Positions 1 through 8,412 are shown, counted from the stretch's first letter. The stretch: 49,434 nucleotides of DNA from Bacteroidota bacterium (GCA_029561105.1 JAKQJQ010000143.1:1-49434), one strand, 5' to 3'. Made by a program: numbers and translations. The notes: a model not told the origin generated them from the sequence alone.

Positions 1-775
1 CGAAAGCCAAACCAATCAGATCAACACCAGCGCGGGTATCGCTCCGGTTGTTGTAGATCGCGAAGTTTTTGAGCTGATCGAACGCAGCATCGCTATTTCG
101 ACTTTAACCCAAGGTGCTTTCGACCTCACTTACGGCAGCATAGACAAAAGCCTTTGGAATTTCGACAAGTCGATGACCGAATTGCCCTCGGCTGCGACCG
201 CGCTAAAAATGGTGCATTTGATCAACTACAAAAATATCCTCCTCGACAAAACCAACAGCAGTGTTTTCCTTAAAGAAAAAGGCATGCGAATCGGTTTTGG
301 CGGAATCGGGAAAGGTTATGCCGCCGAAAGGGCGAGGAAAATCCTCATTGACAGGAACGTCTCCAATGGTATCATCAATGCCAGCGGCGATTTGACCACT
401 TGGGGAAACCAACCCAACGGAAAGCCCTGGACCATCGGTATTGCCAACCCCGATTACCCGGAAGCAGCATTTTCATACATCGACATCTCCAATAAAGCCG
501 TGGCCACTTCTGGGAATTATGAAAAATTCGTGATGATTGGCGGCAAAAAATATTCGCATACGATAGACCCAAAGACAGGTTTGCCTATCTCGGGAATCAA
601 AAGCGTGACGGTCATCAGTAACAATGCCGAGTTCGCCGATGCGATGGCTACGCCGATAGCGGTGATGGGCATCCAGGCGGGATTGTACCTGATTGACCAA
701 ATCCCAAACCTGTATTGCATCATCATAGACGACAACAATAAAATTTACACCTCAAAAAATATCAACCTCAAATGA
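1..775 (+). CDS. apbE: ApbE-family FAD:protein FMN transferase (5' truncated by the window edge)
   Basis: The reading frame is open from base 2 to the TGA at 773-775, so the N-terminus lies outside the window; 257 codons are visible. ApbE enzymes move FMN from FAD onto a Thr/Ser of extracytoplasmic target proteins in a Mg-dependent reaction. Family marks visible in order: GAFDLTYGSI, GGIGKGYAAERA (the usual G-x-iaKGyA region), NASGDL, SHTIDPKTGLP and the metal-binding DAMATPIAVMG. The stop codon overlaps the ATG of the next gene (ATGA), so it is translationally coupled to the DUF4266 lipoprotein and, 22 bases later, the DUF3570 barrel. The signal peptide, if any, cannot be seen. The family call is secure; the substrate is unknown, although the small neighbour is a candidate. 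Confidence 0.9.
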   Translation, partial: ESQTNQINTSAGIAPVVVDREVFELIERSIAISTLTQGAFDLTYGSIDKSLWNFDKSMTELPSAATALKMVHLINYKNILLDKTNSSVFLKEKGMRIGFGGIGKGYAAERARKILIDRNVSNGIINASGDLTTWGNQPNGKPWTIGIANPDYPEAAFSYIDISNKAVATSGNYEKFVMIGGKKYSHTIDPKTGLPISGIKSVTVISNNAEFADAMATPIAVMGIQAGLYLIDQIPNLYCIIIDDNNKIYTSKNINLK

Positions 776-984
776 AAAAGACAATCCCTGTGCTGCTTGG
801 CCTGTGTGCCCTGGTGGTTTCCTGTAGTCCGGTCAAGGAATACGAAAAAGGCAAGATCAACGATTCTGAAATGGTGCTTTTTAACCGCAAGATAGAAAAG
901 ACCGAAATGAGTTTCCAATCCTACCGCGAAGGCGCCTCGGGTGCCAATGCCGGAAAAGTAGGCGGCGGCTGTGGCTGCAATTAA
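772..984 (+). CDS. DUF4266-type small lipoprotein with C-terminal GCGCN
   Basis: A 70-residue protein. The N-terminus is a lipoprotein signal (hydrophobic stretch followed by VVSC, predicted lipidated Cys at residue 18). The mature part is short and charged and ends in a Gly-rich tail, GGGCGCN. This matches DUF4266 as I know it: very small lipoproteins found next to ApbE and DUF3570 genes. It overlaps apbE by four bases and precedes the barrel by 21 bases. Near the C-terminus is EGASGAN, which resembles the ApbE target pattern D-x-x-S-G-A-T but has Asn where the flavin-accepting Thr/Ser would be. Function is unknown; the Cys tail suggests metal or redox chemistry, which is inference. Confidence 0.8.
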   Translation: MKKTIPVLLGLCALVVSCSPVKEYEKGKINDSEMVLFNRKIEKTEMSFQSYREGASGANAGKVGGGCGCN

Positions 985-1005
985 CCCCAAAAACCAAGCA
1001 AGAAA

Positions 1006-2187
1006 ATGAAAAGAATCATCATTACAGGATTGGCTTTGATGGCCTTATTCAAGGGATATTCTCAGGCAACGCCAGCAGATTCGTCGGCTTATAAGAGCCG
1101 CAAGCTCAAGATAGACGAGATCAATCTTGTGTCGAGTTACTACAAACAGGACGGGAACAACTCGGCTGTGACCGGCGGAATCGGCTCTGAGGAGCTCACC
1201 GATATCTCCAACACGCTCGATGTCAAACTCATCAAATACTCTAAAAAAGGGAAAAAGCAAACCTTTGACATCGAGGTAGGCATAGACCATTATACGTCAG
1301 CGTCTTCGGATAAGATTGACCTGAGCGCCAATTCATCGGCTTCATCGGCAGATAACCGCTTTTATCCTTCGCTAAGTTATACCGTCGAGAACGAAGCCAA
1401 AGGCAATACTTTGGGCTTTGGGCTTTCTTCATCTACAGAATTCGATTACCAGTCGTTTGGCGCCAACATCAGTTATGCCAAGAAGACCAAAGATCGCAAC
1501 GGAGAATTTTCTGCGCGGTTCCAGGCGTTCCTTGACCAGGTCAAGATCATCAAACCTATAGAATTGCGCGCTCCCAATGAAGGTTATGGCACCGAAGGGC
1601 GCAATACCTTTGCCTTGTCGTTGAGCTACTCGCAGATCGTAAACCAGAATTTCCAACTCATGTTCCTCGCCGATGTGATTACGCAACAAGGTTACCTGAG
1701 CCTGCCGTTCCACCGCGTGTATTTCAACGACGGATCGGTACATCAGGAAGCGCTGCCCGACACACGCCTCAAGATTCCGTTGGCGGTGCGAGCGAGTTAC
1801 TTCTTGGGTGACAACATCATCATCAGGGGTTATTACCGCTATTATACCGACGACTGGAAACTCACGGCGCATACGCTGAATTTAGAAATCCCGGTGAAAC
1901 TCTCGCCTGCGTTTTCTGTGAGTCCGTTTTACCGTTACTACACCCAAACCGAGACCAAGTATTTCAAAGGTTATGGGTTGCATACCGCGGCCGACCAATA
2001 CCACACGAGCAATTTCGACTTGTCTGGATTTGACAGCAATTTCCTCGGTGCAGGATTCAAGCTTACGCCAATCAAGGGCGTTTTTGGGATCAGGAGTTTC
2101 CATACGGTAGAAATGCGCTACGGGCATTACACCAAGACCACGCAGATGGTTTCGGATATTTTTAGCCTCAACCTTAAGTTCAAGTAA
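1006..2187 (+). CDS. DUF3570 outer-membrane beta-barrel protein
   Basis: A 393-residue protein with a signal peptide (cleavage expected after GYSQA) and long alternating hydrophobic/polar strands rich in Tyr and Phe, such as IIIRGYYRYYTDDW and FSVSPFYRYYTQTE. It ends in an aromatic-containing strand (IFSLNLKFK), as outer-membrane barrels do. It matches the DUF3570 family, whose members sit with apbE and DUF4266. It is the last gene of the cluster and is followed by a strong hairpin terminator. A role as an outer-membrane partner of the DUF4266 lipoprotein is inferred from context only. Confidence 0.8.
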   Translation: MKRIIITGLALMALFKGYSQATPADSSAYKSRKLKIDEINLVSSYYKQDGNNSAVTGGIGSEELTDISNTLDVKLIKYSKKGKKQTFDIEVGIDHYTSASSDKIDLSANSSASSADNRFYPSLSYTVENEAKGNTLGFGLSSSTEFDYQSFGANISYAKKTKDRNGEFSARFQAFLDQVKIIKPIELRAPNEGYGTEGRNTFALSLSYSQIVNQNFQLMFLADVITQQGYLSLPFHRVYFNDGSVHQEALPDTRLKIPLAVRASYFLGDNIIIRGYYRYYTDDWKLTAHTLNLEIPVKLSPAFSVSPFYRYYTQTETKYFKGYGLHTAADQYHTSNFDLSGFDSNFLGAGFKLTPIKGVFGIRSFHTVEMRYGHYTKTTQMVSDIFSLNLKFK

Positions 2188-2191
2188 TAAG

Positions 2192-2219
2192 AAAAGCCAC
2201 TGCAAAGTGGCTTTTTTTT
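2192..2219 (+). terminator. Rho-independent terminator after the DUF3570 gene
   Basis: AAGCCACT (2194-2201) pairs with AGTGGCTT (2206-2213) across a four-base GCAA loop and is followed by a run of T. It lies five bases after the DUF3570 stop codon. The A run on the other side could let it act on hemN transcripts coming from the minus strand as well. Confidence 0.85.
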
Positions 2220-2246
2220 ATGGCGATTTTTGGGCAAACCTTGGGT

Positions 2247-3602
2247 TTATACCGTCATAGAAAACAGTTGCGTTTCGGGTACGTTGCGTTTCATGCGCAA
2301 ATCAAACGCCATACAGATGTTGCGTACAAATGCCTTTCCGGCAGGCGTAACGGTAAGGCGGTCGTTGCCGATGGTGAGTAGCCCGTCGTATTTCATTTCG
2401 TTCAATTGAGCCAGTACTTCGCCGATTTCGGGGAAATAAAGCCCATTTTTCCAAGACGTTTCAAAACGACACATGAGATTTTGGATGTGCTCGCGGATGA
2501 TGAGGTCTTCTGCGGTTAAAATATGTCCTTTAACCAGCGGTAGTTTGTCCCACTCGAGCAATTGGTAATAGTCTTCGAGATTTTTGACATTCTGGGCAAA
2601 CGCAGTCCAGCTGTCACCAATAGACGAAACGCCAAGTCCCACCATGATTTTTGAGGCCGATGTGGTGTAGCCCATAAAATTGCGGTGCAGTTTTCCCGAT
2701 TCGGATGCTTTGTACAAGGAGTCGGTAGGCAATGCAAAATGGTCCATGCCGATTTCCTCGTAGCCGTAAAGCTGCAACAGTTTTTTCCCGATTTCGTAGA
2801 GGATGCGTTTCTCGTCATCTTTTGGGATGTCTTCATCCTTGAAACCGCGTTGCCCATTGCCTTTAATCCACGGCACGTGCGCATAACTATAAAATGCAAT
2901 GCGATCGGGAAGCAGGGTTTTTGTTTTTTCGATGGTGTCAACCACATCTTCAACGGTCTGGAAAGGCAGTCCAAAAATCAGGTCATGTCCCACTGAAGTG
3001 TAACCGATTTCCTTGGCGCACATCGTGACGCGTGCCACATTGTTGTAGGGTTGTATGCGGTTGATGGCCGTCTGTACTTTTTCTGAATAATCCTGTACGC
3101 CAAAACTCACTCTACGGAAACCCAGATCGTATAATTTTTGTAAATGTTCGCGCGTGGTGTTGTTGGGATGGCCTTCAAAACTCATCTCGCAATCGTCTGA
3201 TTTGCGCGAATAGGAAAGGATCCCGTTGATGAGGTCTTCAAGGTTTTTCGGTGAGAAAAAAGTAGGCGTACCGCCACCCAAATGGATTTCCCGAATCAAA
3301 GGCTTCTCATCAAATAAGCGGCAATACAGCAACCATTCCTTAAGCAAAGCCTGGATGTACGGATGCTCAACCTGATGGTTTTTTGTGATGCGTTTGTGAC
3401 AGCCGCAAAACGTACACATGCTTTCGCAAAAAGGCAAGTGGATGTAAAGGCTGAGGCCATCGGCTTTATGTGCCGTGTAAGCAGTGGTAAAAGTACGCTC
3501 CCAAACAGACTGATCAAAGTCGCTGTTCCAGTAAGGAACTGTCGGGTAGCTCGTGTAGCGTGGACCGGGCACATTGTATTTTTGGATCAGATTGGTTTCC
3601 AT
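2247..3602 (-). CDS. hemN: Oxygen-independent coproporphyrinogen III oxidase
   Basis: A radical-SAM enzyme that decarboxylates coproporphyrinogen III to protoporphyrinogen IX without oxygen, in heme synthesis. The ATG at 3602 is chosen because the family N-terminus starts there (METNLIQKYNVPGPRYTSYP); a longer frame upstream has no support. The protein has 451 residues, normal for true HemN rather than the shorter HemW. The radical-SAM cluster motif is CESMCTFCGC with Cys59, Cys63 and Cys66, plus the HemN-specific following Cys68. Later motifs are EIHLGGGTP and DLIFGLPFQT. It is monocistronic and preceded by a TGA-N6-TCA box and a perfect -7 element, fitting induction at low oxygen. Confidence 0.96.
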   Translation of the reverse strand: METNLIQKYNVPGPRYTSYPTVPYWNSDFDQSVWERTFTTAYTAHKADGLSLYIHLPFCESMCTFCGCHKRITKNHQVEHPYIQALLKEWLLYCRLFDEKPLIREIHLGGGTPTFFSPKNLEDLINGILSYSRKSDDCEMSFEGHPNNTTREHLQKLYDLGFRRVSFGVQDYSEKVQTAINRIQPYNNVARVTMCAKEIGYTSVGHDLIFGLPFQTVEDVVDTIEKTKTLLPDRIAFYSYAHVPWIKGNGQRGFKDEDIPKDDEKRILYEIGKKLLQLYGYEEIGMDHFALPTDSLYKASESGKLHRNFMGYTTSASKIMVGLGVSSIGDSWTAFAQNVKNLEDYYQLLEWDKLPLVKGHILTAEDLIIREHIQNLMCRFETSWKNGLYFPEIGEVLAQLNEMKYDGLLTIGNDRLTVTPAGKAFVRNICMAFDLRMKRNVPETQLFSMTV

Positions 3603-3619
3603 AACATCAATATTTGGGT

Positions 3620-3662
3620 CAAAATTAGCAACCGGGCAAATCAATTACCATGACAATTATCA
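3620..3662 (-). promoter_or_regulatory. TGA-N6-TCA box plus -7 element for hemN
   Basis: Read on the minus strand: TGATAATTGTCA (3662-3651), 23 bp, then TAATTTTG (3627-3620), a perfect match to the Bacteroidetes -7 consensus TAnnTTTG. The hemN ATG lies 17 bases beyond. The site has Crp/Fnr geometry, and the same layout recurs at eleven other promoters in the window. Confidence 0.85.
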
Positions 3663-3691
3663 GGTTTGCGATGTTTCTGCGGGTTTTGCTC

Positions 3692-4093
3692 TCACGATTT
3701 TTCGCGGTGCAGGAACATGCCTGCCAGAAACAGCATGACGCCCACCGTAAATAAAGTCAGGTGCAAGCCGTTGATTACCCGAAGCATACATACTTGTACA
3801 ATAATCCAACCCACAAGCACCAGTCCCTGAAATGAAACCAGAAACGCGTGGTACCTGGTCCTGAAAAAGACAAGTAAGGCAACAATGATGTTGAAACAGC
3901 CATTTACGGTAAACAACACGATGCCTGGAACCAAAAAATCGCCGAAAGGCGCAAAACGCAATGTTGACACAGACATGCCCATCAACGAGCCATCCGGCGA
4001 AACAATAAACAAAGTCCCCGCGACAATGGCGTTAAGACCCGTGAGCAATAAAAGTACGATGGCAATCCATCGGGGCATACAGTCTTTTTTCAT
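3692..4093 (-). CDS. Four-helix membrane protein, unknown function
   Basis: 133 residues from the ATG at 4093; the longer frame begins at a TTG inside the upstream gene and was not used. Four hydrophobic segments are visible: about 6-28, 50-72, 75-98 and 104-125. There are few charged residues outside the short N-terminal MKKDCMPRW and C-terminal HREKS. It is the last gene of the minus-strand stress operon, ten bases after the DUF6544-like gene. I do not recognise a named family or any catalytic motif. Confidence 0.7.
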   Translation of the reverse strand: MKKDCMPRWIAIVLLLLTGLNAIVAGTLFIVSPDGSLMGMSVSTLRFAPFGDFLVPGIVLFTVNGCFNIIVALLVFFRTRYHAFLVSFQGLVLVGWIIVQVCMLRVINGLHLTLFTVGVMLFLAGMFLHREKS

Positions 4094-4103
4094 AGGCTGG
4101 TTT

Positions 4104-4931
4104 TTATAATGGCTTTCGGTTGCCGTAGTCAATGTGGGTCAACCTGAACCGCGCGTATGGGTAATCTAAATCATTAAGCCGCCAACTGGCTTCAATGACT
4201 GTAGGAATCAACATTTTGTGGCGTCGTTTGTAACACGACAATTTCCCTATCCAGGTATCCAGGTTTTTTGCGTTGCGGTAGCGCTGGGTTTCAAGCTGAA
4301 TGATCTCGCCGTTTTTGTTGAATTCTACAGTATACCAAACGCGGTAATTGCCAAAATTAAAATCCAATCGGGCAGTGAAATAATCGATGGGTGTCCATTG
4401 CAAATATTCGCTCGGCAACAAATTGGTAGGAAACCAAACGCTTTCGCCGAGCCATCGCAGCAGTTCGGCCTGCGTAACAGTCTCATCCTGCACGTTGACA
4501 ACTTTAAAAATCCCAAACAATTTTACAATCAGGCTTCCGTTTCCGTCCACAAAACGATCAATCGCCTTAAACCAGTTTGTGCGTCCCACCCATATCATGC
4601 CCGGGTTGGCTGTAGTAAAATATTCCTCTGCGGTGATTTTGGTCCAGCTTTTATCGAGGCCGGTTTTCATTGTCCCTTGGTGTTTGAGACGTACGCGGTT
4701 GATGTACAGCTGCCCGTCGGTCAAAACATGGTTAAAGTAGCGTTGAACCGGTTCTGGCAAGCCTGCCGAATCCTCCCGATGAAACGCGCGGCCATTGTGA
4801 TGACCCGATTGGCGCAACATTTTCTTAACCGATTGACTGAGCTCCCAAGCCATTTGAATGCGCAACAAAGCAAAAGCCAAAACGGCGGCAAAAAATACCA
4901 ACGCGATCCAAAGTAGCAACGAAACCTCCAT
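4104..4931 (-). CDS. DUF6544/DUF6920-like membrane-anchored protein
   Basis: 275 residues from the ATG at 4931, one base after the stop of the beta-CASP gene. An N-terminal transmembrane helix (LLLWIALVFFAAVLAFALL) is followed by a soluble domain with PVQRYFNHVLTDGQ, IRVRLKHQG-like and RTNWFKAIDRFVDGNGSL segments. I recall this pattern from uncharacterised Bacteroidetes proteins listed as DUF6544/DUF6920. No catalytic residues can be assigned. It sits inside the nine-gene stress operon that starts at 9620. Family naming is moderate confidence; function is unknown. Confidence 0.65.
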   Translation of the reverse strand: MEVSLLLWIALVFFAAVLAFALLRIQMAWELSQSVKKMLRQSGHHNGRAFHREDSAGLPEPVQRYFNHVLTDGQLYINRVRLKHQGTMKTGLDKSWTKITAEEYFTTANPGMIWVGRTNWFKAIDRFVDGNGSLIVKLFGIFKVVNVQDETVTQAELLRWLGESVWFPTNLLPSEYLQWTPIDYFTARLDFNFGNYRVWYTVEFNKNGEIIQLETQRYRNAKNLDTWIGKLSCYKRRHKMLIPTVIEASWRLNDLDYPYARFRLTHIDYGNRKPL

Positions 4932-4932
4932 T

Positions 4933-6291
4933 TTAAACCGGTTCAATTTGTTGGTTCAACAGTGCGACAGTACACGCAAAACCATATTTCTCATTGATCT
5001 TGATCCGAAGCTCATCGGCGGGCTGGTTTTCGCCGTGCACCAGGAATATCCTTTCGGGTTTGTTCTCAAGTTCAGACAACCAATCGAGCAAGCCCTTCTG
5101 GTCAGCGTGTGCAGACATTCCTTTGATTTCAAGAATTTTGGCATTGACCCTAAAGTAATGGCCGTGGATTTTGATTTCGTCGGCACCTTCGAGCAATTTC
5201 CTGCCGCGTGTCCCTTCGGCTTGATAACCTACCATAATGACAGTGGTTTCGGGTTTGGCGATGTATTGCTCGAGATAGCTCAGGACACGTCCGCCGGTAA
5301 CCATACCGCTTGCAGCGATTACCACTTTAGGTTGCGGGTCGGCGATGGCCTGTAGCGTATCCTCATAATCATGAACCAACGTAAACAAAGCGCACATCTC
5401 GGTGCAGTCTTCTGCAGAAAGTTTGTGCCATTTGGTATGGTTCCGAAAGATAGACAGCACGCTGATGCCCATCGGCGTATCGAGAATGTACGGCACGTCG
5501 GGAATCCGGTCTTCTTTTCGCAATTGCCAAATCAGGTACATGATAGACTGGGCGCGCTCTACCGCAAAACCGGGAATGATGACCGTGCCGTTATTGCGCA
5601 ACGTATTGTTGATGTAGGTTTCGAGCTCGAGTTTGGCGTCGGTATCGGGATGCAGGCGGTTGCCATAAGTGCTTTCCAGAAAGAGGTAATCGGCGCGTTT
5701 GGGTTTGCTTGGCGCAAACATGAGCACGTCATTGTCGCGGCCAATATCGCCCGAGAAAAACAAGATTTTGTTTTCAATGTTGAGTTCAATGCTGCAAGCA
5801 CCGATGATGTGTCCCGCAGTTTTAAAAACAACCTGTACTTCGGCGTCGATTGCAAAGGCTTCGTTGCGTTGGATGACCTTGAACAAAGGGAGTACTTTTT
5901 CTGCTTGCGCTACGGTATATAGCGGTTCTGCGTTGTTGTGCTTGGAGTAATGCTCACGGTTGGCTTTTGCTGCTTCTTCTTCCTGGATTTTGGCACTGTC
6001 GAGCAGAATCAGCTTGGCGATTTCACGCGTAGGTGCCGTACAGTAAATCTTTCCGGAGAAACCTTCGGCAACCAAACGCGGTAGCCAACCACAATGGTCG
6101 AGGTGCCCGTGGGTGAGCAATACGGCGTCGATGGTTTTGGCACTTACCGCAAGCGGCTGCCAGTTCAATTCGCGCAAGGGTTTGATTCCCTGAAACTGGC
6201 CGCAATCTACCAGCAGCCGCAGGCCGTTGCTTTCTATGAGTGTCTTGGAGCCCGTCACGGTTTGGGCGCCGCCTAAGAATTGTATTTTCAT
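4933..6291 (-). CDS. Beta-CASP metallo-beta-lactamase-fold hydrolase (RNA-processing exonuclease type)
   Basis: 452 residues from the ATG at 6291, the natural family start MKIQFLGGAQTVTGSK; the longer frame overlaps the upstream gene. The fold motifs are LLTHGHLDHCGWLP (metal site), TAGHIIGACS, FSGDIGRDND and FLESTYGNR. The beta-CASP signature is visible as IIPGFAVERAQ, VVIAASGMVTGGRVL and the late ISAHADQKGL-like histidine segment (MSAHADQKGL). These are the marks of the CPSF/YSH1-like RNA-specific branch of the fold. It begins one base after the ATP-cone nuclease gene, so the two nucleic-acid enzymes are co-translated within the stress operon. A role in RNA turnover under stress is inferred. 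Confidence 0.88.
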   Translation of the reverse strand: MKIQFLGGAQTVTGSKTLIESNGLRLLVDCGQFQGIKPLRELNWQPLAVSAKTIDAVLLTHGHLDHCGWLPRLVAEGFSGKIYCTAPTREIAKLILLDSAKIQEEEAAKANREHYSKHNNAEPLYTVAQAEKVLPLFKVIQRNEAFAIDAEVQVVFKTAGHIIGACSIELNIENKILFFSGDIGRDNDVLMFAPSKPKRADYLFLESTYGNRLHPDTDAKLELETYINNTLRNNGTVIIPGFAVERAQSIMYLIWQLRKEDRIPDVPYILDTPMGISVLSIFRNHTKWHKLSAEDCTEMCALFTLVHDYEDTLQAIADPQPKVVIAASGMVTGGRVLSYLEQYIAKPETTVIMVGYQAEGTRGRKLLEGADEIKIHGHYFRVNAKILEIKGMSAHADQKGLLDWLSELENKPERIFLVHGENQPADELRIKINEKYGFACTVALLNQQIEPV

Positions 6292-6292
6292 A

Positions 6293-7135
6293 TCAGTGGT
6301 AATGGCAAAGCGCAGCGGCTTCTTTGATGATGTTCTTTTCCCGATTGGGGCTGATGCCGATTTTTTGGAGTTTCGACGGATTGTCAAGTAATTCCTTGAC
6401 CAGTAACAAATCGAGGATCAACAATTTTTCTTTTTCGATAGCCGACAAAGTCGTGAGGCAAGTGACGGGGTACAATGCTTTGTCGTCTATTTTGGTCTTG
6501 AGCCCTTTGTTTTTGGGGTAATCCCAAGCCAACAACTCCAAGCCCGAGCAACTGGCAAAAGCAATCGCATCGGCTGTAAAACGATTGTTGGTTGCAATGA
6601 TGCAATGGTCTATTTTCTGGCGCTTGGCAAACAGGGTATGGGTATTGCCTTTAAGATCGTTAAAACGCGATAGGATGTACATGGGCACTTTCACGTCCGA
6701 GTTGTTGGCGTTGCTGTTGTGAAACTTGCATTCTACCATGGCGATGCGTTGCGCTTTTTTAATCACCACATCGATTTCATGACTCACGCAATAGCCTTGC
6801 AGGTTGAGATTGATTAGAGTTTCGTAGCCCTCATATGCATAAACGCGCGCCATAAATTTCTCAAAGAAAAAACCTGCCGGTCCCAAGAGTTGCAAGGCGC
6901 TGCGCAGGTTGTAGCGCGCCGCATGCGAAGCCGATACTTTTTTGAGCAAGCTGCCGGCGAGCTGGTAAATTTTTTTGGTGGAAATGCCATCGTAGATTTG
7001 CTGCTGTATGGCTTGCAGTACGTTTGCTACAGCTACTTCATCGGCACCAGACCGCAATAAGGACTGTCGCAATTTCTGCGGATTAAAATCGGCGGCGATC
7101 CCCGAATGTTTGATGACTTTTAGTTGGCTTGCCAT
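6293..7135 (-). CDS. ATP-cone domain fused to a PD-(D/E)XK (Mrr-like) nuclease
   Basis: 280 residues. Residues 1-90 look like an ATP-cone (VIKHSGIAADFNPQKLRQSL, then SLLKKVSASHAARYNLRSAL), the nucleotide-sensing module of ribonucleotide reductases and NrdR. Residues 95-140 carry a restriction-endonuclease-like core: D122 in HEIDVVI, then E135 and K137 in VECK, the D-x12-E-x-K arrangement of Mrr-like enzymes. The C-terminal 130 residues are helical. It overlaps the upstream general-stress-like gene by 16 bases and is followed after one base by the beta-CASP hydrolase. A nuclease gated by adenine nucleotides is a reasonable inference; no substrate can be read from sequence. Confidence 0.8.
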   Translation of the reverse strand: MASQLKVIKHSGIAADFNPQKLRQSLLRSGADEVAVANVLQAIQQQIYDGISTKKIYQLAGSLLKKVSASHAARYNLRSALQLLGPAGFFFEKFMARVYAYEGYETLINLNLQGYCVSHEIDVVIKKAQRIAMVECKFHNSNANNSDVKVPMYILSRFNDLKGNTHTLFAKRQKIDHCIIATNNRFTADAIAFASCSGLELLAWDYPKNKGLKTKIDDKALYPVTCLTTLSAIEKEKLLILDLLLVKELLDNPSKLQKIGISPNREKNIIKEAAALCHYH

Positions 7136-7683
7136 TGGGCCTCATTCATTTTGCGCCAGTCGGTGGCATGGTGTTTTTCTTTGGGCAGGTGTAGCTCGAG
7201 GATTTCTACAGCGCGTTCTAAATCTTTAGGATCGGCTTGTGCCAGCAGCAGGTATTTGCCGGCTTTTACTGCGGTTTTGTATTTGATTTTTTTGGATTTC
7301 GGTGCCACCAGATCATACCCAAAAGCACCCAATGAACCCAAGGTTGCACCAACTGCCGCCATGACAACGGCTGCGATGAGTGCACCAATCCAACCCTGTA
7401 TGAGTACCGGCCCGATGAGCGGAATAGAATAAGTTGAAAATCCAAATAGCAATCCCCAAAACCCCGCCCAGAAACCACCCGAAAGTGCCCATTTTTTGAT
7501 CCGGTCGGAAGCACGGTAAAAGCCCAGTGCTTTTTCTGACAGAAACAAGTCTACCGCAACAATTGAAAAGCGCGTCACGTCAAAGCCGCTTTCCTGCAAT
7601 CGGATGATGGCATTCTCGGCCTTGTTGTGCGCATCGTAACTGGCCAAAACTGATTTAGCGGGATGGGTTAGGGAAGTATCCAT
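7120..7683 (-). CDS. General-stress-protein-like membrane protein (GS17M/YflT-type N-terminus)
   Basis: 187 residues. The N-terminal region (SVLASYDAHNKAENAIIRLQESGFDVTRFSIVA) has the form of the YflT/general stress protein 17M domain. A glycine-rich membrane hairpin follows (GGFWAGFWGLLFGFSTYSIPLIGPVLIQGWIGALIAAVVMAAVGATLG, given as 83-130). A soluble C-terminal part ends KMNEAQWQAN. It lies in the stress operon, 16 bases after the DUF2892 gene, and overlaps the nuclease gene by 16 bases. The family call is moderate; the biochemical role is unknown. Confidence 0.7.
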   Translation of the reverse strand: MDTSLTHPAKSVLASYDAHNKAENAIIRLQESGFDVTRFSIVAVDLFLSEKALGFYRASDRIKKWALSGGFWAGFWGLLFGFSTYSIPLIGPVLIQGWIGALIAAVVMAAVGATLGSLGAFGYDLVAPKSKKIKYKTAVKAGKYLLLAQADPKDLERAVEILELHLPKEKHHATDWRKMNEAQWQAN

Positions 7684-7699
7684 GTTGGTATTTTAGGGA

Positions 7700-7903
7700 T
7701 TACAATTCACTTTTATCTTTTTTGGTGCTGATTTTAAGCAAGGTGTACAGCGGGCAAAAATTCACCATTGCCGTTAGCGCCAGCAACACGAACAGCGAAA
7801 CCGCCAACAATCCGCTGATGCAATCGGCAAAGTAGAGCAGTACAGCCGTGAACGCAATCAGGAACCGGATGGCTTGGTCTATTATTCCCACGTTTTTTTT
7901 CAT
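7700..7903 (-). CDS. DUF2892 (YgaP-type) small membrane protein
   Basis: 67 residues: the DUF2892 opening MKKNVGIIDQAIRFLIA, two transmembrane helices, and the typical NFCPLYTLLKI segment after the second helix. DUF2892 is the membrane part attached to rhodanese in YgaP and also occurs alone. It is clearly paralogous to the gene at 46428-46634 and more distantly to the one at 37506-37691. It is an internal gene of the stress operon, between the coiled-coil lipoprotein and the general-stress-like protein. Confidence 0.85.
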   Translation of the reverse strand: MKKNVGIIDQAIRFLIAFTAVLLYFADCISGLLAVSLFVLLALTAMVNFCPLYTLLKISTKKDKSEL

Positions 7904-7914
7904 ATCTGGTTGGA

Positions 7915-8403
7915 TTATTTGTAATAGCCCGAACGCATTTTTTCAAACAGGCCGGTGAGCCGGGAGTTGATCGCCGCCATCTCTGTATTGAACTCGGCCT
8001 CAAAGGCAGCATTCCTTTCGTAAACGTCGCGGTCGTAATTTTTGATTTCATTTTCAAACGCCGTATTGCGCCTCGATCTTTTGGCTTTGAGCTTAAGTAG
8101 CGAACTGTTCGAAAAATCGCAAACCTCCTGCCACTGGATTTTCTGGTAGTCGTCGGCTTCATCGATTTTGGTTTCGAGATTGCCAATGTTGACTTCGGCA
8201 TTCCCGATGCTTTCCTGAGACCTTTTGAGGAAAATTTCCCAATCTTCGACCGCCATTTCTTGGGTCACCGTTTCATCGTCGGCATAGCGCACTGTGGCGA
8301 ATTCTGTATCGGCTTCGTTGTTTTCCTCATTATCCTTGGCGCAGGTTTGTAGCAACAAAAGCGGGAACACAGCAACAGATAGTATGTATTTTTGGAGTTT
8401 CAT
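7915..8403 (-). CDS. Coiled-coil lipoprotein, unknown function
   Basis: 162 residues. A signal peptide ending LLLQTCAK gives a predicted lipobox with Cys21. The mature protein is acidic at first (DNEENNEADTEF) and then almost wholly helical and charged, with heptad-like Leu/Ile spacing from about 55 to 155, suggesting a coiled coil. No known domain is recognised. It starts nine bases after the BON gene and is probably co-translated with it. A periplasmic or envelope stress role is inferred from operon context only. Confidence 0.7.
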   Translation of the reverse strand: MKLQKYILSVAVFPLLLLQTCAKDNEENNEADTEFATVRYADDETVTQEMAVEDWEIFLKRSQESIGNAEVNIGNLETKIDEADDYQKIQWQEVCDFSNSSLLKLKAKRSRRNTAFENEIKNYDRDVYERNAAFEAEFNTEMAAINSRLTGLFEKMRSGYYK

Positions 8404-8412
8404 TTTTGGGTT

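Noticed and set aside
1429-1872. 147-codon minus-strand frame opposite the DUF3570 gene
   Set aside because: It is a shadow frame with no recognisable motif; the plus strand encodes a clear beta-barrel protein.
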